Assembly (NCBI GenBank): GCA_964509545.1
Contig: CAZDXQ010000011.1
Location: 27,683 to 91,682, forward strand
From: JADJWR01 sp964509545
GTDB taxonomy: Bacteria > Pseudomonadota > Gammaproteobacteria > Burkholderiales > Burkholderiaceae_F
Direction of reading: 5' to 3'
DNA: 64,000 nucleotides
Position numbers and translations under genes: made by a program. The notes below the pieces were generated by a model. It had not been told where the DNA came from and did no database searches. It was given only the letters and a program-made list of their open reading frames with translations. This document shows, piece after piece, positions 8,765 to 19,515 of this stretch (positions within the stretch are counted from its first letter, which is position 1; every line of letters begins with the position of its first letter).

Positions 8765-9216
8765 CGCAGCTTGCCGCACACCGTCTGGTATTCGTCCTGA
8801 GCCCGGCGCAGGGCCAGTTCCGCCGACGAACGATTCGCTTCGGAGGCGGCATTCAAGTCCGCCTGCAGATGCTGCAACTGGCGCGCGCGCTGTTCGCAGT
8901 CGCGCCGCTGGGCGGCGATCTGCGCCGTCAGCTCCCGGTCCTGCTGCAGCGGATCGGCCTGCCGGCGCGGCTTGGCCGCTTCGATGCGGGCCGGCGGCCG
9001 CGGCTCGCTGTCCTTCGCTGCGCTCTGGGTGCCGTCGTGCACGACGACCGGCGGCGATTCGTCGACCTTGCGCACCTCCTTGGTGCCCGGCGGGCAGTCG
9101 GTGTTCGAGTAGGTCACCCTGCCGTTGGCCGCTTCGCAGCGGACGATGGCCAGGGCATCGGTGGTCACGCCGATGGCGAGCAGCGCGGCGCAGGCGAGAG
9201 GGAGGGCAGCACGCAT
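8761..9216 (-). CDS. DUF4124 domain-containing secreted protein, upstream copy
   Basis: A 151-residue protein with a signal peptide (about residues 1-23, ending DALA) and the DUF4124 motif RCEAANGRVTYSNTDCPPGT. A charged helical region with QQDRELTAQIAAQRRDCEQRAR and a further Cys follows. It is a clear paralogue of the gene it overlaps: same signal, Cys spacing and helical tail, but with diverged sequence, so the duplication is not recent. Function is unknown. Confidence 0.75.
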   Translation of the reverse strand: MRAALPLACAALLAIGVTTDALAIVRCEAANGRVTYSNTDCPPGTKEVRKVDESPPVVVHDGTQSAAKDSEPRPPARIEAAKPRRQADPLQQDRELTAQIAAQRRDCEQRARQLQHLQADLNAASEANRSSAELALRRAQDEYQTVCGKLR

Positions 9217-9274
9217 GGTGGTTCTCCGTCGACTCTGCGGCCAGTCTACCGAGAGCCGGCGGCGCGCCCAAGGG

Positions 9275-10675
9275 TTAGATCACCTTGCCGGGGTTCATCA
9301 GCCCGAGCGGATCGAGGGCCCGCTTCACGGCGCGCATCATTTCGAGCTCCAGCGGCGACTTGTAGTGGGTAATCGCCTCCCGTTTCAGCTGCCCCAGTCC
9401 GTGCTCGGCGCTGATCGACCCGCCTCGGGCATGCACTGCGTCGTGGACGACGGCGTTGATCTGCGGCTCGTGCGCAAATGCAACATCGATTGGCGTGCCG
9501 GGCGTGGTCGCCATGTTGTAGTGCAGGTTGCCGTCGCCGAGGTGGCCAAAGACGATCGGCTGGATCCAAGGGAAGCGGGCGCTCAGGGCGGCGTTGGTCG
9601 AATCGACGAATTCGGCGATGCACGACACCGGCAGCGAGATATCGTGCTTGACGTTGCCGCCGCGTTTCGCATGCGCCTCCGGGATGCCTTCGCGCAGCGC
9701 CCACAGTGCCTGCGCCTCGGCCAGCGAGCGGGCCACGGCTGCATCGACGACGTCGCCGGCGTCCATGGCTTCGCCGAGGATGTGCTCGAGCACGTCCGTG
9801 GCATGTGTTTCGCTCTCGGCGTCCGACAGTTCGAGCAGGGCGAACCACGGCTGCTGCAGCGGCAGCGGCATGCGCAGCGACGGCAGCGTCTCGACGGCGT
9901 GCTGCAGCGTGATCTTCGCCATCACCTCGAAGGCGGTCAGCGCCGCGCCGGCGGCGCCGCGCGCCCGCTGCAGCAGCGCAGTCGCCGCGGCGAGCGAAGG
10001 CACGGCGGCCAGCGCGGTCATCTGCGCCGCCGGCAGCGGATACAGCTTCAGAGTCGCCGCGGTGATGATGCCGAGCGTGCCTTCGGCGCCGATGAACAGA
10101 TGCTTCAGGTCGTATCCGGTGTTGTCCTTGCGCAGCGCGCGCAGCCCATTCCAGACCTCGCCGCTGGCCAGAACGACCTCGAGGCCGAGCGTCAGGTCGC
10201 GCGCGTTGCCGTAGCGCAGGACCTGAGTGCCGCCGGCATTGGTGGCGAGATTGCCGCCGATGGTGGCGCTGCCTTCGGCGGCGAGACTCAGCGGAAACAG
10301 CCGGCCCTGCGCGCGGGCCGCCTGCTGCACCGCCTGCAGCACGCAGCCGGCCTCCACCGTGATCGTGTCGTTGGCGGTGTCCACCGCGCGCACGCGGTTC
10401 AGGCGCTGCAGGCTGATCACGACCGCCGTGCCGGAGGAATCGGGCGTGCCGCCGCCGACAAGCCCGGTGTTGCCGCCCTGTCCCACCATCGGCACGCGGG
10501 CGGCGGCGCAGGCGCGCACGACCGCCGACACCTCGGCGGTGCTCGCCGGACGGACCACGGCCTGCGCCCGGCCCTGGTAGCGCCTGCGCCAGTCGGTCAG
10601 GTAGGGCGAGGCATCGGCACCGGCAAGCACATGGGCTTCGCCGACCACGGCACGCAGCGCCTGCAGCAGACTCAT
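9275..10675 (-). CDS. FAD-binding oxidoreductase, GlcD / D-2-hydroxyacid dehydrogenase family
   Basis: The ATG at 10675 gives 466 residues. The N-terminal half is an FAD-binding PCMH domain with VGQGGNTGLVGGGTPD and SAAEGSATIGGNLATNAGGT-like segments; the C-terminal half is the FAD-oxidase cap with HLGDGNLHYN, SAEHGLGQ and the closing MNPGKVI. Family members oxidise D-lactate, glycolate or D-2-hydroxyglutarate and pass electrons to a membrane or flavoprotein acceptor; the substrate is not determined here. Its start overlaps the DUF2069 stop by four bases. Confidence 0.85.
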   Translation of the reverse strand: MSLLQALRAVVGEAHVLAGADASPYLTDWRRRYQGRAQAVVRPASTAEVSAVVRACAAARVPMVGQGGNTGLVGGGTPDSSGTAVVISLQRLNRVRAVDTANDTITVEAGCVLQAVQQAARAQGRLFPLSLAAEGSATIGGNLATNAGGTQVLRYGNARDLTLGLEVVLASGEVWNGLRALRKDNTGYDLKHLFIGAEGTLGIITAATLKLYPLPAAQMTALAAVPSLAAATALLQRARGAAGAALTAFEVMAKITLQHAVETLPSLRMPLPLQQPWFALLELSDAESETHATDVLEHILGEAMDAGDVVDAAVARSLAEAQALWALREGIPEAHAKRGGNVKHDISLPVSCIAEFVDSTNAALSARFPWIQPIVFGHLGDGNLHYNMATTPGTPIDVAFAHEPQINAVVHDAVHARGGSISAEHGLGQLKREAITHYKSPLELEMMRAVKRALDPLGLMNPGKVI

Positions 10676-11052
10676 CGGTGCTTCCTCGGCCGCGCCGCCT
10701 GCTTGAACGGGCGAAGATAGACGATCGCGGCAGCGTAGAACACCAGCGCCAGCGCGATCTCGATGCCCGCCAGCGCCGCCACCGGCGGGGCATCGGCGAG
10801 CCGCACGCTGCCTTCGGCGACGTACGGCAGCACCAGCAGCAGTGCCCATTGCATCGTCCGGACGTCGCCGCGCCAGATGCCGCGCAGCGGCAGCAGCAGC
10901 GGCACGGCCTTCAGGACCAGCCACGAACCTCCCGGTCGCAGCGGCGCCAGTTGCCACTCCCATGTCACGAGGACGACGAGCAGCGCCACCCAGCTGGCCG
11001 TCGCCGTGCGCCAGGCGCCGCGCTGCGCCGCAGACGGTGCGGCGGGTGTCAC
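10672..11052 (-). CDS. DUF2069 family membrane protein
   Basis: A 126-residue protein with four hydrophobic segments. The sequence W-E-W-Q-LAPLRPGGSWLVLKAVPLLLPL and the central YVAEGSVRL are typical of DUF2069, a small inner-membrane family that sits next to wrbA in many beta- and gammaproteobacteria, as here. It lies 43 bases downstream of wrbA and overlaps the FAD oxidoreductase start, so the three genes probably form one minus-strand unit. Confidence 0.85.
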   Translation of the reverse strand: MTPAAPSAAQRGAWRTATASWVALLVVLVTWEWQLAPLRPGGSWLVLKAVPLLLPLRGIWRGDVRTMQWALLLVLPYVAEGSVRLADAPPVAALAGIEIALALVFYAAAIVYLRPFKQAARPRKHR

Positions 11053-11095
11053 GGGCGGATCGGCGCGAGGGTACGCGGCCGCGGTGAAGTGACGC

Positions 11096-11695
11096 TCATC
11101 GGCGCAGCTTCAACGCCGTCGACGCCAGCCGTTTGCCCAGCGCGATGGCCAGCCGTCCTTCTTCATCGGTGACCGGCTGCTGCGACAGGCGCGCGTGATG
11201 GCTGGCGCCGTACGGTGTGCCGCCGCTTGAGGTCTCGTTCAGGTCCGGCTCGGTGTAGGGAATGCCGACGATCAGCATGCCGTGATGCAGCAGCGGCAGC
11301 ATCATCGACAGCAGCGTCGATTCCTGGCCACCGTGCATCGAATTGGTCGAAGTGAAAAGGGCCGCCGGCTTGCCGGCGAGCGCGCCGGACAGCCACAGTG
11401 CGGCGGTGCTGTCGATGAAGTGTTTCAGCGGCGCAGCCATGTTGCCGAAGCGCGTCGGCGAACCCAGCGCCAGGCCGGCGCATTGCTCGAGGTCTGCCAG
11501 TTCGACGTAGGGACTGCCGGCGGGCGGCACCGGCGGCATGGCGATTGCGGTTGCAGGCGCCACTGGCGGCACCGTACGCAGCCGCGCCGCCGTGCCCGGC
11601 ACCGCATCGATGCCCTGCGCGATCAGTTCGGCCAGTCGCCGCGTTGCGCCGTGGCGCGAGTAGTACAGAACGAGGATGTCGGCGCAGTCGGGCAC
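11096..11695 (-). CDS. wrbA: NAD(P)H:quinone oxidoreductase WrbA
   Basis: A GTG at 11695 is the best start and yields 199 residues, the normal WrbA size; the very long open frame upstream is antisense to the YihY gene. It is a flavodoxin-fold FMN enzyme that reduces quinones by two electrons. The phosphate-binding loop YYSRHGATRRLAELIAQG, the conserved GSPTRFGNMAAPLKHFID and the C-terminal GASHHAR are visible. The start lies 43 bases from that of the divergent YihY gene. Confidence 0.9.
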   Translation of the reverse strand: MPDCADILVLYYSRHGATRRLAELIAQGIDAVPGTAARLRTVPPVAPATAIAMPPVPPAGSPYVELADLEQCAGLALGSPTRFGNMAAPLKHFIDSTAALWLSGALAGKPAALFTSTNSMHGGQESTLLSMMLPLLHHGMLIVGIPYTEPDLNETSSGGTPYGASHHARLSQQPVTDEEGRLAIALGKRLASTALKLRR

Positions 11696-11737
11696 GGCAG
11701 GCTCGGTGGTATGGTCGCGGGCGATTATAGGAACGCG

Positions 11738-13057
11738 ATGTCGGTCTCTTCCCACAGCCGCGCGTGGCACTGGCTGGCCGAATGGGCCGCGGCGCTGCTG
11801 CGCGTGGAGCGCTGGCCGCAACGGTTGCAGAAGCGGTTCGAGCGCACTCGCGAGGTGCTGGCCTTCGCGCTGCGCCGCGCCCGCGACGTGCGCCTGGCGC
11901 AGGTGGCCGGCAGCCTGACCTTCACCACGACGCTGTCGATCGTGCCGCTCGCCGCGGTGGCGCTGTCGGTGTTTGCGGTGTTTCCGCTGTTCGCCGAGTA
12001 TCGCGTCGCCATCGAAAAGTTGCTGCTGCGCGAACTGCTTCCGCCGCAGATCTCGGCGACGATCCTGCGCTACCTGAACGACTTCACTGCCAAGGCGGCC
12101 GGCCTGACGGCCTACGGCCTGTCGTTCCTCGTGCTCACGGCGCTGCTGCTGATCCACACCGTCGACCGCGTGCTCAACGACATCTGGAAGGTGCATGCGC
12201 AGCGCCGCATGCTGGCGCGGATCCTCATCTACTGGACGCTGCTGACGCTCGGGCCGCTGGCCATCGGCGCCAGCCTCAGCGCCACCTCCTACCTGCTGTC
12301 GATGTCGGGCAGCCCGCTGTCGAAGTCCTCCGGCCCGATGCGGCTCTTGCTCGACTTCGGCCCGTTCGTGCTCGGCGGGCTTGCCCTGGCGGCGCTGTAT
12401 GTGGTGGTGCCCAACCGCAGGGTCCTTTGGCGCGACGCGCTCACCGGCGGTTTCGTCGCGTCGGCGCTCGGCGAGACGCTCAGCCAGGGCTTCGGCCTTT
12501 ATATCCGTACCGGCACGCTGACCGGCATCTACGGGGCTTTCTCGGCCGTGCCGCTGTTCCTGCTCTGGGTCTACCTGTCGTGGTACGCGCTGCTGTTCGG
12601 TGCGGCGATCGCGGCCACGGCTCCGATGCTGCGGGCGACGCGTTTCGCCGACGAGCACCGCGCCGGCAACCGCTTCATCACTGCCGTCGCCCTGCTGCAC
12701 ACGCTGCTGCGCGCGCGGCAGGAGGCGAGCGACGATGGCCGCCTCTCGCTCGCCGCGCTCGCCCGTTCGGTGCGCTTCCCGGACGACGGCGTCGAGCGGC
12801 TGCTGATCGAGCTGGAGAAGTCGAACTACGTGTCCCGGCTCGACGGCGCGCACCCCGGCAAGTGGCTGCTGACCTGCGATGCCGACAGGACGACGCTGCT
12901 GCCCCTGTTCACGCGGCTGGCGGTCGACCCGGCCAACTCGCTGCTCGCCACGCAGCCCGAACTGCGCCGGTGGCTCGACGACGGTCTGGGCGCCGACTGG
13001 CTGCAGCGGCCGCTGTCGAGCGTGCTCGGCCGTCCTAGGGACAGGGCTGCAACGTAG
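11738..13057 (+). CDS. YihY/BrkB family inner-membrane protein
   Basis: The ATG at 11738 gives 439 residues. After a basic amphipathic N-terminus come about six membrane helices; the segment AGSLTFTTTLSIVPLAAVAL and the later FVASALGETLSQGFGLYIR-type and GIYGAFSAVPLFLLWVYLSW segments are the YihY (RNase BN-mis-annotated) signature. The C-terminal 130 residues form a cytoplasmic winged-helix-like region. The molecular role is unknown. Its last 23 bases overlap the convergent DUF1850 gene. Confidence 0.88.
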   Translation: MSVSSHSRAWHWLAEWAAALLRVERWPQRLQKRFERTREVLAFALRRARDVRLAQVAGSLTFTTTLSIVPLAAVALSVFAVFPLFAEYRVAIEKLLLRELLPPQISATILRYLNDFTAKAAGLTAYGLSFLVLTALLLIHTVDRVLNDIWKVHAQRRMLARILIYWTLLTLGPLAIGASLSATSYLLSMSGSPLSKSSGPMRLLLDFGPFVLGGLALAALYVVVPNRRVLWRDALTGGFVASALGETLSQGFGLYIRTGTLTGIYGAFSAVPLFLLWVYLSWYALLFGAAIAATAPMLRATRFADEHRAGNRFITAVALLHTLLRARQEASDDGRLSLAALARSVRFPDDGVERLLIELEKSNYVSRLDGAHPGKWLLTCDADRTTLLPLFTRLAVDPANSLLATQPELRRWLDDGLGADWLQRPLSSVLGRPRDRAAT

Positions 13058-13405
13058 TCGGCCCCGCCGCGACAGGTACCCAGTGCGACATTGGCCGGCA
13101 GCGGCCGTCGACGCACAGCAGGTAATCGGGCGTGTGGTCCGAGCGGGCCAGCTGCAGTTCGCGAAGCCAGCGGCCGGCCGGCCGGTAGTGCCATGCGCCA
13201 TCGTGCAGCACCGCTCCGGCGGGTGGCTCCATGCCGGCGCCGCTGCCGCGGATGCGGGCGCCGGTGGCAAGCAGCCAGCCGCCGGCGATCAGGTAGTCCT
13301 CTTCCCACAGCACCTTCTCGACCGAGTGCTGCCAGGCCAGCGTGAAGCGGTTCGTTGCCACCGTTGCCGCAAGCGCGCCGGCGACGATGCACAGCGCTGC
13401 GGCGC

Positions 13406-13409
<4 letters not shown>
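13035..13409 (-). CDS. DUF1850 domain-containing protein, TRAP-TAXI partner
   Basis: A 124-residue protein with an N-terminal membrane or signal segment and the DUF1850 body, including FTLAWQHSVEKVLWEEDY and the terminal DGRCRPM. DUF1850 proteins are regularly encoded with fused TRAP permeases and TAXI binding proteins. It starts four bases inside the permease stop (13406-13409), consistent with coupling, and ends 23 bases into the opposite YihY gene. Its biochemical role is not established. Confidence 0.75.
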
Positions 13410-15442
<2,033 letters not shown>

Positions 15443-15470
15443 GGCGGGCTTTCCGTCGGTGGCGCAAAGA

Positions 15471-15500
15471 CAAATGGCACAGCGCTCGCTGTGCCATTTG
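15471..15500. repeat. Perfect 13-bp hairpin between the TAXI binding-protein and permease genes
   Basis: CAAATGGCACAGC at 15471-15483 and GCTGTGCCATTTG at 15488-15500 are exact reverse complements with a four-base loop. There is no T-run after it in the direction of transcription (minus strand). In binding-protein transporter operons such hairpins often protect the upstream mRNA for the abundant binding protein or reduce read-through into the permease; that role is inferred from position. Confidence 0.65.
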
Positions 15501-15551
15501 CCGTGGAAGGAGGCTGCTGCTGCTCGGCTTCCCGCGAGCGAATGCGGGAAT

Positions 15552-16511
15552 CTACTTCAACAGTCCGGCTTCGCGGTAGTAGCGCTCGGCGCCCGGGTGC
15601 AGCGGCACCGGCAGGCTCTTGATCGCTTCGTCGCGGACGATGCCTTTGGCCGCCGAATGGGCCGCGACCAGCGTTTCGAGGTTGTCGAAGATCGCCTTGG
15701 TCATCGCGTAGACGACGTCGTTCGGCATGCCGCTGTGCGTCACCAGGAAATTCTTGATTGCCGCCGTGGGCACTGCCTCCGTCTGGCCGGAGTAGGTGTT
15801 GGCCGGGATCGTGCCGGGCGAGTAGGCGGCGTCGCCGACCTTGGCCACGACATCGGCCGGGATCGGCACGACGACGATCTTGATCGACGTGGCCAGGTCG
15901 CGGATCGAGGCCACGCCGAGTCCGGCCGATTGCAGCGTCACGTCGAGCTGGCGGTTCTTCATCAGTTCGACCGATTCTGCGAACGACAGGTACTCGACCT
16001 TGGCGAAGTCCTTGTAGTCGATGCCTGCAGCTTTCAGGATCGCGCGCGCGTTCAGCTCGGTGCCGGAGCGCGGCGCGCCGACCGAGATGCGTTTGCCCTT
16101 CAGGTCGGCGAGCGATTTGATGCCGGAGTCGGCGCTGGCAACGATCTGGATGTAGTTCGAGTAGATGCCGGCGACCGTGCGCAGCTTGTCGAGCTTGCTC
16201 TTGAAGCCGGCGTCCTCGATGCCCTTCCACGCGTCGGACAGCGAGTCGCCAAGAGTGAAGGCGATCTCGCCGCGGCCGGCCTGCAGCAGGTTCAGGTTCT
16301 CGACCGAGGCCTTGGTCGCCTGCACGGTGGCCTTGGCGTCCGGAATCGCCTTGCCATAGACCTGGCTCAGCGCCACGCCCAGCGGGTAGTACACACCGGC
16401 CTGGCCGCCGGTCAGCACGTTGATGAACTTCTGTTGCGCCGCTGCGCCACCGGCCAGGGCCAGGCCCATGGTCGCGGCAATCAGCCCGCGCAAAAGCTGG
16501 CTGTACTTCAT
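15552..16511 (-). CDS. TAXI family TRAP transporter solute-binding protein
   Basis: A 319-residue periplasmic protein with a Sec signal peptide (about 1-25, ending AGGAAA before QQKFINV). The TAXI signature is clear: INVLTGGQAGVYYPLGVALS, then VSVGAPRSGTELNARAILKA-type and RDLATSIKIV segments. TAXI proteins bind a small organic substrate in the periplasm and hand it to the fused permease encoded downstream. A strong hairpin separates the two genes. Ligand identity cannot be read from the sequence. Confidence 0.9.
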   Translation of the reverse strand: MKYSQLLRGLIAATMGLALAGGAAAQQKFINVLTGGQAGVYYPLGVALSQVYGKAIPDAKATVQATKASVENLNLLQAGRGEIAFTLGDSLSDAWKGIEDAGFKSKLDKLRTVAGIYSNYIQIVASADSGIKSLADLKGKRISVGAPRSGTELNARAILKAAGIDYKDFAKVEYLSFAESVELMKNRQLDVTLQSAGLGVASIRDLATSIKIVVVPIPADVVAKVGDAAYSPGTIPANTYSGQTEAVPTAAIKNFLVTHSGMPNDVVYAMTKAIFDNLETLVAAHSAAKGIVRDEAIKSLPVPLHPGAERYYREAGLLK

Positions 16512-16645
16512 GTCGGGGATCTCCGTGTTGAATGTGTCTGACGAATCGGCCTTTCAGGCCGGGGCGGTGGGCCGCTCTGGGCAACGAGTATACGTAGGGC
16601 CGCCGATTGACGCGCCGCGGCAACTCGTACGTGTTTGCCCGGGCG

Positions 16646-17287
16646 TCAGTGCGAGGTGACGCTGAGCACCAGCGCCGCGGCGGCGAGCACCAGCGCACCG
16701 GCGACGCGATCGGTGATGCGCGCAAAGCGCGGGTCGGCGGCCAGGCGCGCCGCCTTTGACGCGGCGAAACCGTAACCGGCGAGGATGAAGAACTCCGGGA
16801 TGACCGAGCCGCCGGCCAGCCACAGCATCTGCGCCCCGATCGGCAGGCGCGGGTCGACGAACTGCGGCAGGATGGCGACGAAGAACACCAGCGTCTTCGG
16901 ATTGGCCAGTTGCAGGGTCAAACCCGACAGGTAAATCGAACGCGGCGCGGCGCCGCGCGCGGCCGCTGTCGATACCGTGATCGGCGACGGCTGCCCCAGC
17001 AGCGCGGACAGGCCGAGGTAGACGAGGTAGGCGGCGCCGCACCACTTGATCACGAGAAAGAACGTTTCCGAGGCGATCAACAGCGCGCCGAGGCTGGTGG
17101 CCGACAGCGCAAAGTAAAGCCCGTTGGCGGAGAGAATGCCGAGGCCGGCCCACACCGAGCGCCGAGCACCCTGTGCCAGGCCGTAGGCGATGACCAGCAT
17201 CACCGCCGGCCCCGGCGACAGGCTGAGTGCCGCTTCGGTCAGGACATACAGCCAGTACGTGTCCCAGTTGACGGCATCGAGACTCAC
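16646..17287 (-). CDS. LysE/RhtB family amino-acid exporter
   Basis: The GTG at 17287, eight bases after the hydrolase stop, gives 213 residues with six hydrophobic segments, the usual LysE/RhtB size. The N-terminal EAALSLSPGPAVMLVIAYGL with the SPGP motif, GWCG-like KWCGAAYLVYLG, and LTLQLANPKTLVFFVAILPQ are the family signatures. Members export amino acids such as threonine, homoserine or lysine by proton antiport. Being last in a unit that starts with metY makes homoserine-related or sulphur amino acids a reasonable guess only. Confidence 0.82.
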   Translation of the reverse strand: MSLDAVNWDTYWLYVLTEAALSLSPGPAVMLVIAYGLAQGARRSVWAGLGILSANGLYFALSATSLGALLIASETFFLVIKWCGAAYLVYLGLSALLGQPSPITVSTAAARGAAPRSIYLSGLTLQLANPKTLVFFVAILPQFVDPRLPIGAQMLWLAGGSVIPEFFILAGYGFAASKAARLAADPRFARITDRVAGALVLAAAALVLSVTSH

Positions 17288-17295
17288 CGCGTCGA

Positions 17296-18144
17296 TCAGG
17301 CGGCAACGCCGGCGAACACCTGCTGCGCGAAGCGCGCGAGCGCGGCGCGCACCCCGTCGGGGTTCTCGGCCATCATCGCGTGGCCGGTCGCCTCGAGGGT
17401 CACGACCTGCGCCTTCGCGCAGGCGTCGATCAGCGTGCGCGCCGCTTTCGGCGGCGTCATCTGGTCGCGGGCGCCGAGGATGAACAGCGCCGGACACTGC
17501 AGTGCGCGCGCGGCATCGAGCGCGGCGTCGTAGGCATTGCACGCGGCGAAGTCGGTCGGCAACACGTCGGCGCCATTGGCGGCAGCGATGCGCTGCATCA
17601 GCCGCAGGTTCTGCCAGACGATGTTGAACCCCGGCGCCGGATTGCCCGGGCGCGCCGCAAACGGCGCCACGACGGGGCTGTGCGACCAGACGTTGATCAT
17701 GTCCATGGCGCGCGCTGGATCGTTGCGCGTGGCCTCGAGCAGCGCGTCCGAAACGCGCATCGGCGCCGCCGTGCCGATCAGCGCCACGCCGGCGACGCGA
17801 GCCGGCAGGCGGCGCGCCACTTCGAGCGCGACCAGCGAGCCCAGGCTGTGCCCGGCGAGCAGCAGGCGGGGACTGGCCAGCGGGGCCAGCGCCTCGGCGA
17901 TGCGCTCGGCGTTCGCCTCGACGGAGGCCTGCGCCGGACCGTCGCTGCGGCCGTGGCCGGGAAGATCGAGTGCCAGCACGGCGAGGCCGTGATGCGCCAG
18001 ATAGCGCGACTGCAGGATCCAGACGCTGTGGTCGTGCTGCGCACCGTGGATGAAGACGACGCAGGGGGCCGCGCCGTCGAAGGGCCTGCCGCCGGTGTAG
18101 GCGAAGAGGCGGCGGCCGGGGTTGCCGAGGTCCATGCGGATCAC
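17296..18144 (-). CDS. Alpha/beta hydrolase
   Basis: A 282-residue alpha/beta-hydrolase fold protein. The oxyanion segment VVFIHGAQHDHSVW, the nucleophile elbow LAGHSLGSLVAL (Ser near residue 98), the acid FILGARDQMTPP and the final EATGHAMMAENPD His complete the catalytic triad. The start codon overlaps the metY stop as ATGA. The metY neighbour might suggest an ester or lactone of the homoserine pathway, but MetX-type homoserine acetyltransferase features are not seen, so the substrate stays open. Confidence 0.8.
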   Translation of the reverse strand: MIRMDLGNPGRRLFAYTGGRPFDGAAPCVVFIHGAQHDHSVWILQSRYLAHHGLAVLALDLPGHGRSDGPAQASVEANAERIAEALAPLASPRLLLAGHSLGSLVALEVARRLPARVAGVALIGTAAPMRVSDALLEATRNDPARAMDMINVWSHSPVVAPFAARPGNPAPGFNIVWQNLRLMQRIAAANGADVLPTDFAACNAYDAALDAARALQCPALFILGARDQMTPPKAARTLIDACAKAQVVTLEATGHAMMAENPDGVRAALARFAQQVFAGVAA

Positions 18145-19433
18145 GCCACTTTCGACGCCGCCTTCAGCGCGCGTCCCAGGTCTTCGATCAGATCATCGGC
18201 ATCCTCCAGTCCGATCGACAGCCGGATCGTTCCCTGGGTGATGCCGGCGGCGGCGAGTTCGGCATCCGGCACGCGGAAATGTGTCGTCGACGCCGGATGG
18301 ATCACCAGCGACTTGGCATCGCCGACGTTGGCCAGGTGTGAGAACACCTGCAGCGACTCGACGAACTTGCGCCCTGCCGCGCGCGACCCCTTCAGGTTGA
18401 AGCTGAACACCGCGCCGCATCCTCTCGGCAGCAGGCGCTTCGCCAGCGCATGGTCCGGATGCGACGGCAGTTCGGGGTAGGCGATCGATTCGACCTGCGC
18501 CTGCGCCGCGAGATACGCCACCACCTTGCGCGCGTTCTCGACATGCCGGGCCATGCGCAGCGGCAGCGTTTCCAGCCCCTGCAGCAGCAGGAAGGCGGTG
18601 TGCGCGCTCATGCAGGCACCGAAGTCGCGCAGGCCCTCGCGCCGCGCCCGCAGCAGGAACGACGCCACCGTGCTCTCGTCGGCGAAGACCATGCCGTGAA
18701 AGCCCTCGTAGGGCCGCGTCAGCACGTCGAACCTGCCGCTGGCCTGCCAGTCGAAACGGCCGGAATCGACCAGCACGCCGCCGATGGCCGTGCCGTGGCC
18801 GCCGATGAACTTGGTCGCCGAGTGGTAGAGGAGGTCGGCGCCGAGTTCGAAAGGCTGCATCAGGTACGGTGTGGTGAACGTGCTGTCGACCAGCAGTGGC
18901 AGGCCGTGGTCGTGCGCCAGCGCGGCGACGGCCGGCACGTCGAGCACGTCAAGGCCCGGGTTGCCGAGCGTCTCGCCGAACAGCAGCCGCGTCTCGGGGC
19001 GGATCGCGCGCCGCCACGCATCGAGATCGCGCGGATCGACGAAGCTCGTCTCGATGCCGAAGCGCCTCAACGTGTAGGCGAGCAGGTTGTGCGAGCCGCC
19101 GTATAGCGCCCGGCTGGCGACGATATGGCCGCCCGCGCCCATCAGCGTGACGATCGCCAGGTGCAGCGCGGCCTGGCCGCTGGCGGTGGCGATCGCGCCC
19201 ACGCCGCGTTCCAGCGCCGCCACACGTTCCTCGAGTACGGCCACCGTCGGATTGGAGATGCGCGAATAGACGTGGCCGGCGCGCTCCATGTTGAACAGCG
19301 ACGCCGCGTGCTCCGAGTCGTCGAAGCAGAACGAGGTCGAGGCATAGATCGGCACGGCGCGCGCGCCGGTCGCCGGGTCGGGAGCCTGGCCGGCATGCAG
19401 TGCCAGCGTGTCGAAGCCGGGGTATCTGCTCAT
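18141..19433 (-). CDS. metY: O-acetylhomoserine sulfhydrylase (aminocarboxypropyltransferase) family, PLP enzyme
   Basis: The ATG at 19433 gives 430 residues. It is a Cys/Met-metabolism PLP enzyme of the MetY subgroup, with the opening FDTLALHAGQAPDPATGARA, VYSRISNPTVAVLEERVAAL and the PLP lysine at about residue 208 in LYHSATKFIGGHGTAIGG. The length and the GG-H-G-T-A-I-G-G segment fit O-acetylhomoserine sulfhydrylases, which make homocysteine from O-acetylhomoserine and sulfide. It is the first gene of a minus-strand unit with the hydrolase and LysE. A second sulfhydrylase, metZ, lies at 49 kb. Confidence 0.85.
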   Translation of the reverse strand: MSRYPGFDTLALHAGQAPDPATGARAVPIYASTSFCFDDSEHAASLFNMERAGHVYSRISNPTVAVLEERVAALERGVGAIATASGQAALHLAIVTLMGAGGHIVASRALYGGSHNLLAYTLRRFGIETSFVDPRDLDAWRRAIRPETRLLFGETLGNPGLDVLDVPAVAALAHDHGLPLLVDSTFTTPYLMQPFELGADLLYHSATKFIGGHGTAIGGVLVDSGRFDWQASGRFDVLTRPYEGFHGMVFADESTVASFLLRARREGLRDFGACMSAHTAFLLLQGLETLPLRMARHVENARKVVAYLAAQAQVESIAYPELPSHPDHALAKRLLPRGCGAVFSFNLKGSRAAGRKFVESLQVFSHLANVGDAKSLVIHPASTTHFRVPDAELAAAGITQGTIRLSIGLEDADDLIEDLGRALKAASKVA

Positions 19434-19500
19434 GGGAGAAATCGAAGGACGCAGGACGGCGGATATCCGTTTGCCCGATGCAGTCCGCAGGTCGGTGAGC

Positions 19501-19511
19501 GGCATAATGCC
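19501..19511. promoter_or_regulatory. Near-palindrome GGCATAATGCC in the metY/pip divergent region
   Basis: GGCATAATGCC is symmetric apart from its central base and contains a -10-like element on either strand (CATAAT plus, CATTAT minus). It lies in the 82 bases between the divergent metY and pip starts. No -35 hexamer is obvious at normal spacing, so it could be a shared -10 or a small operator. Confidence 0.3.
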
Positions 19512-19515
19512 ACGC

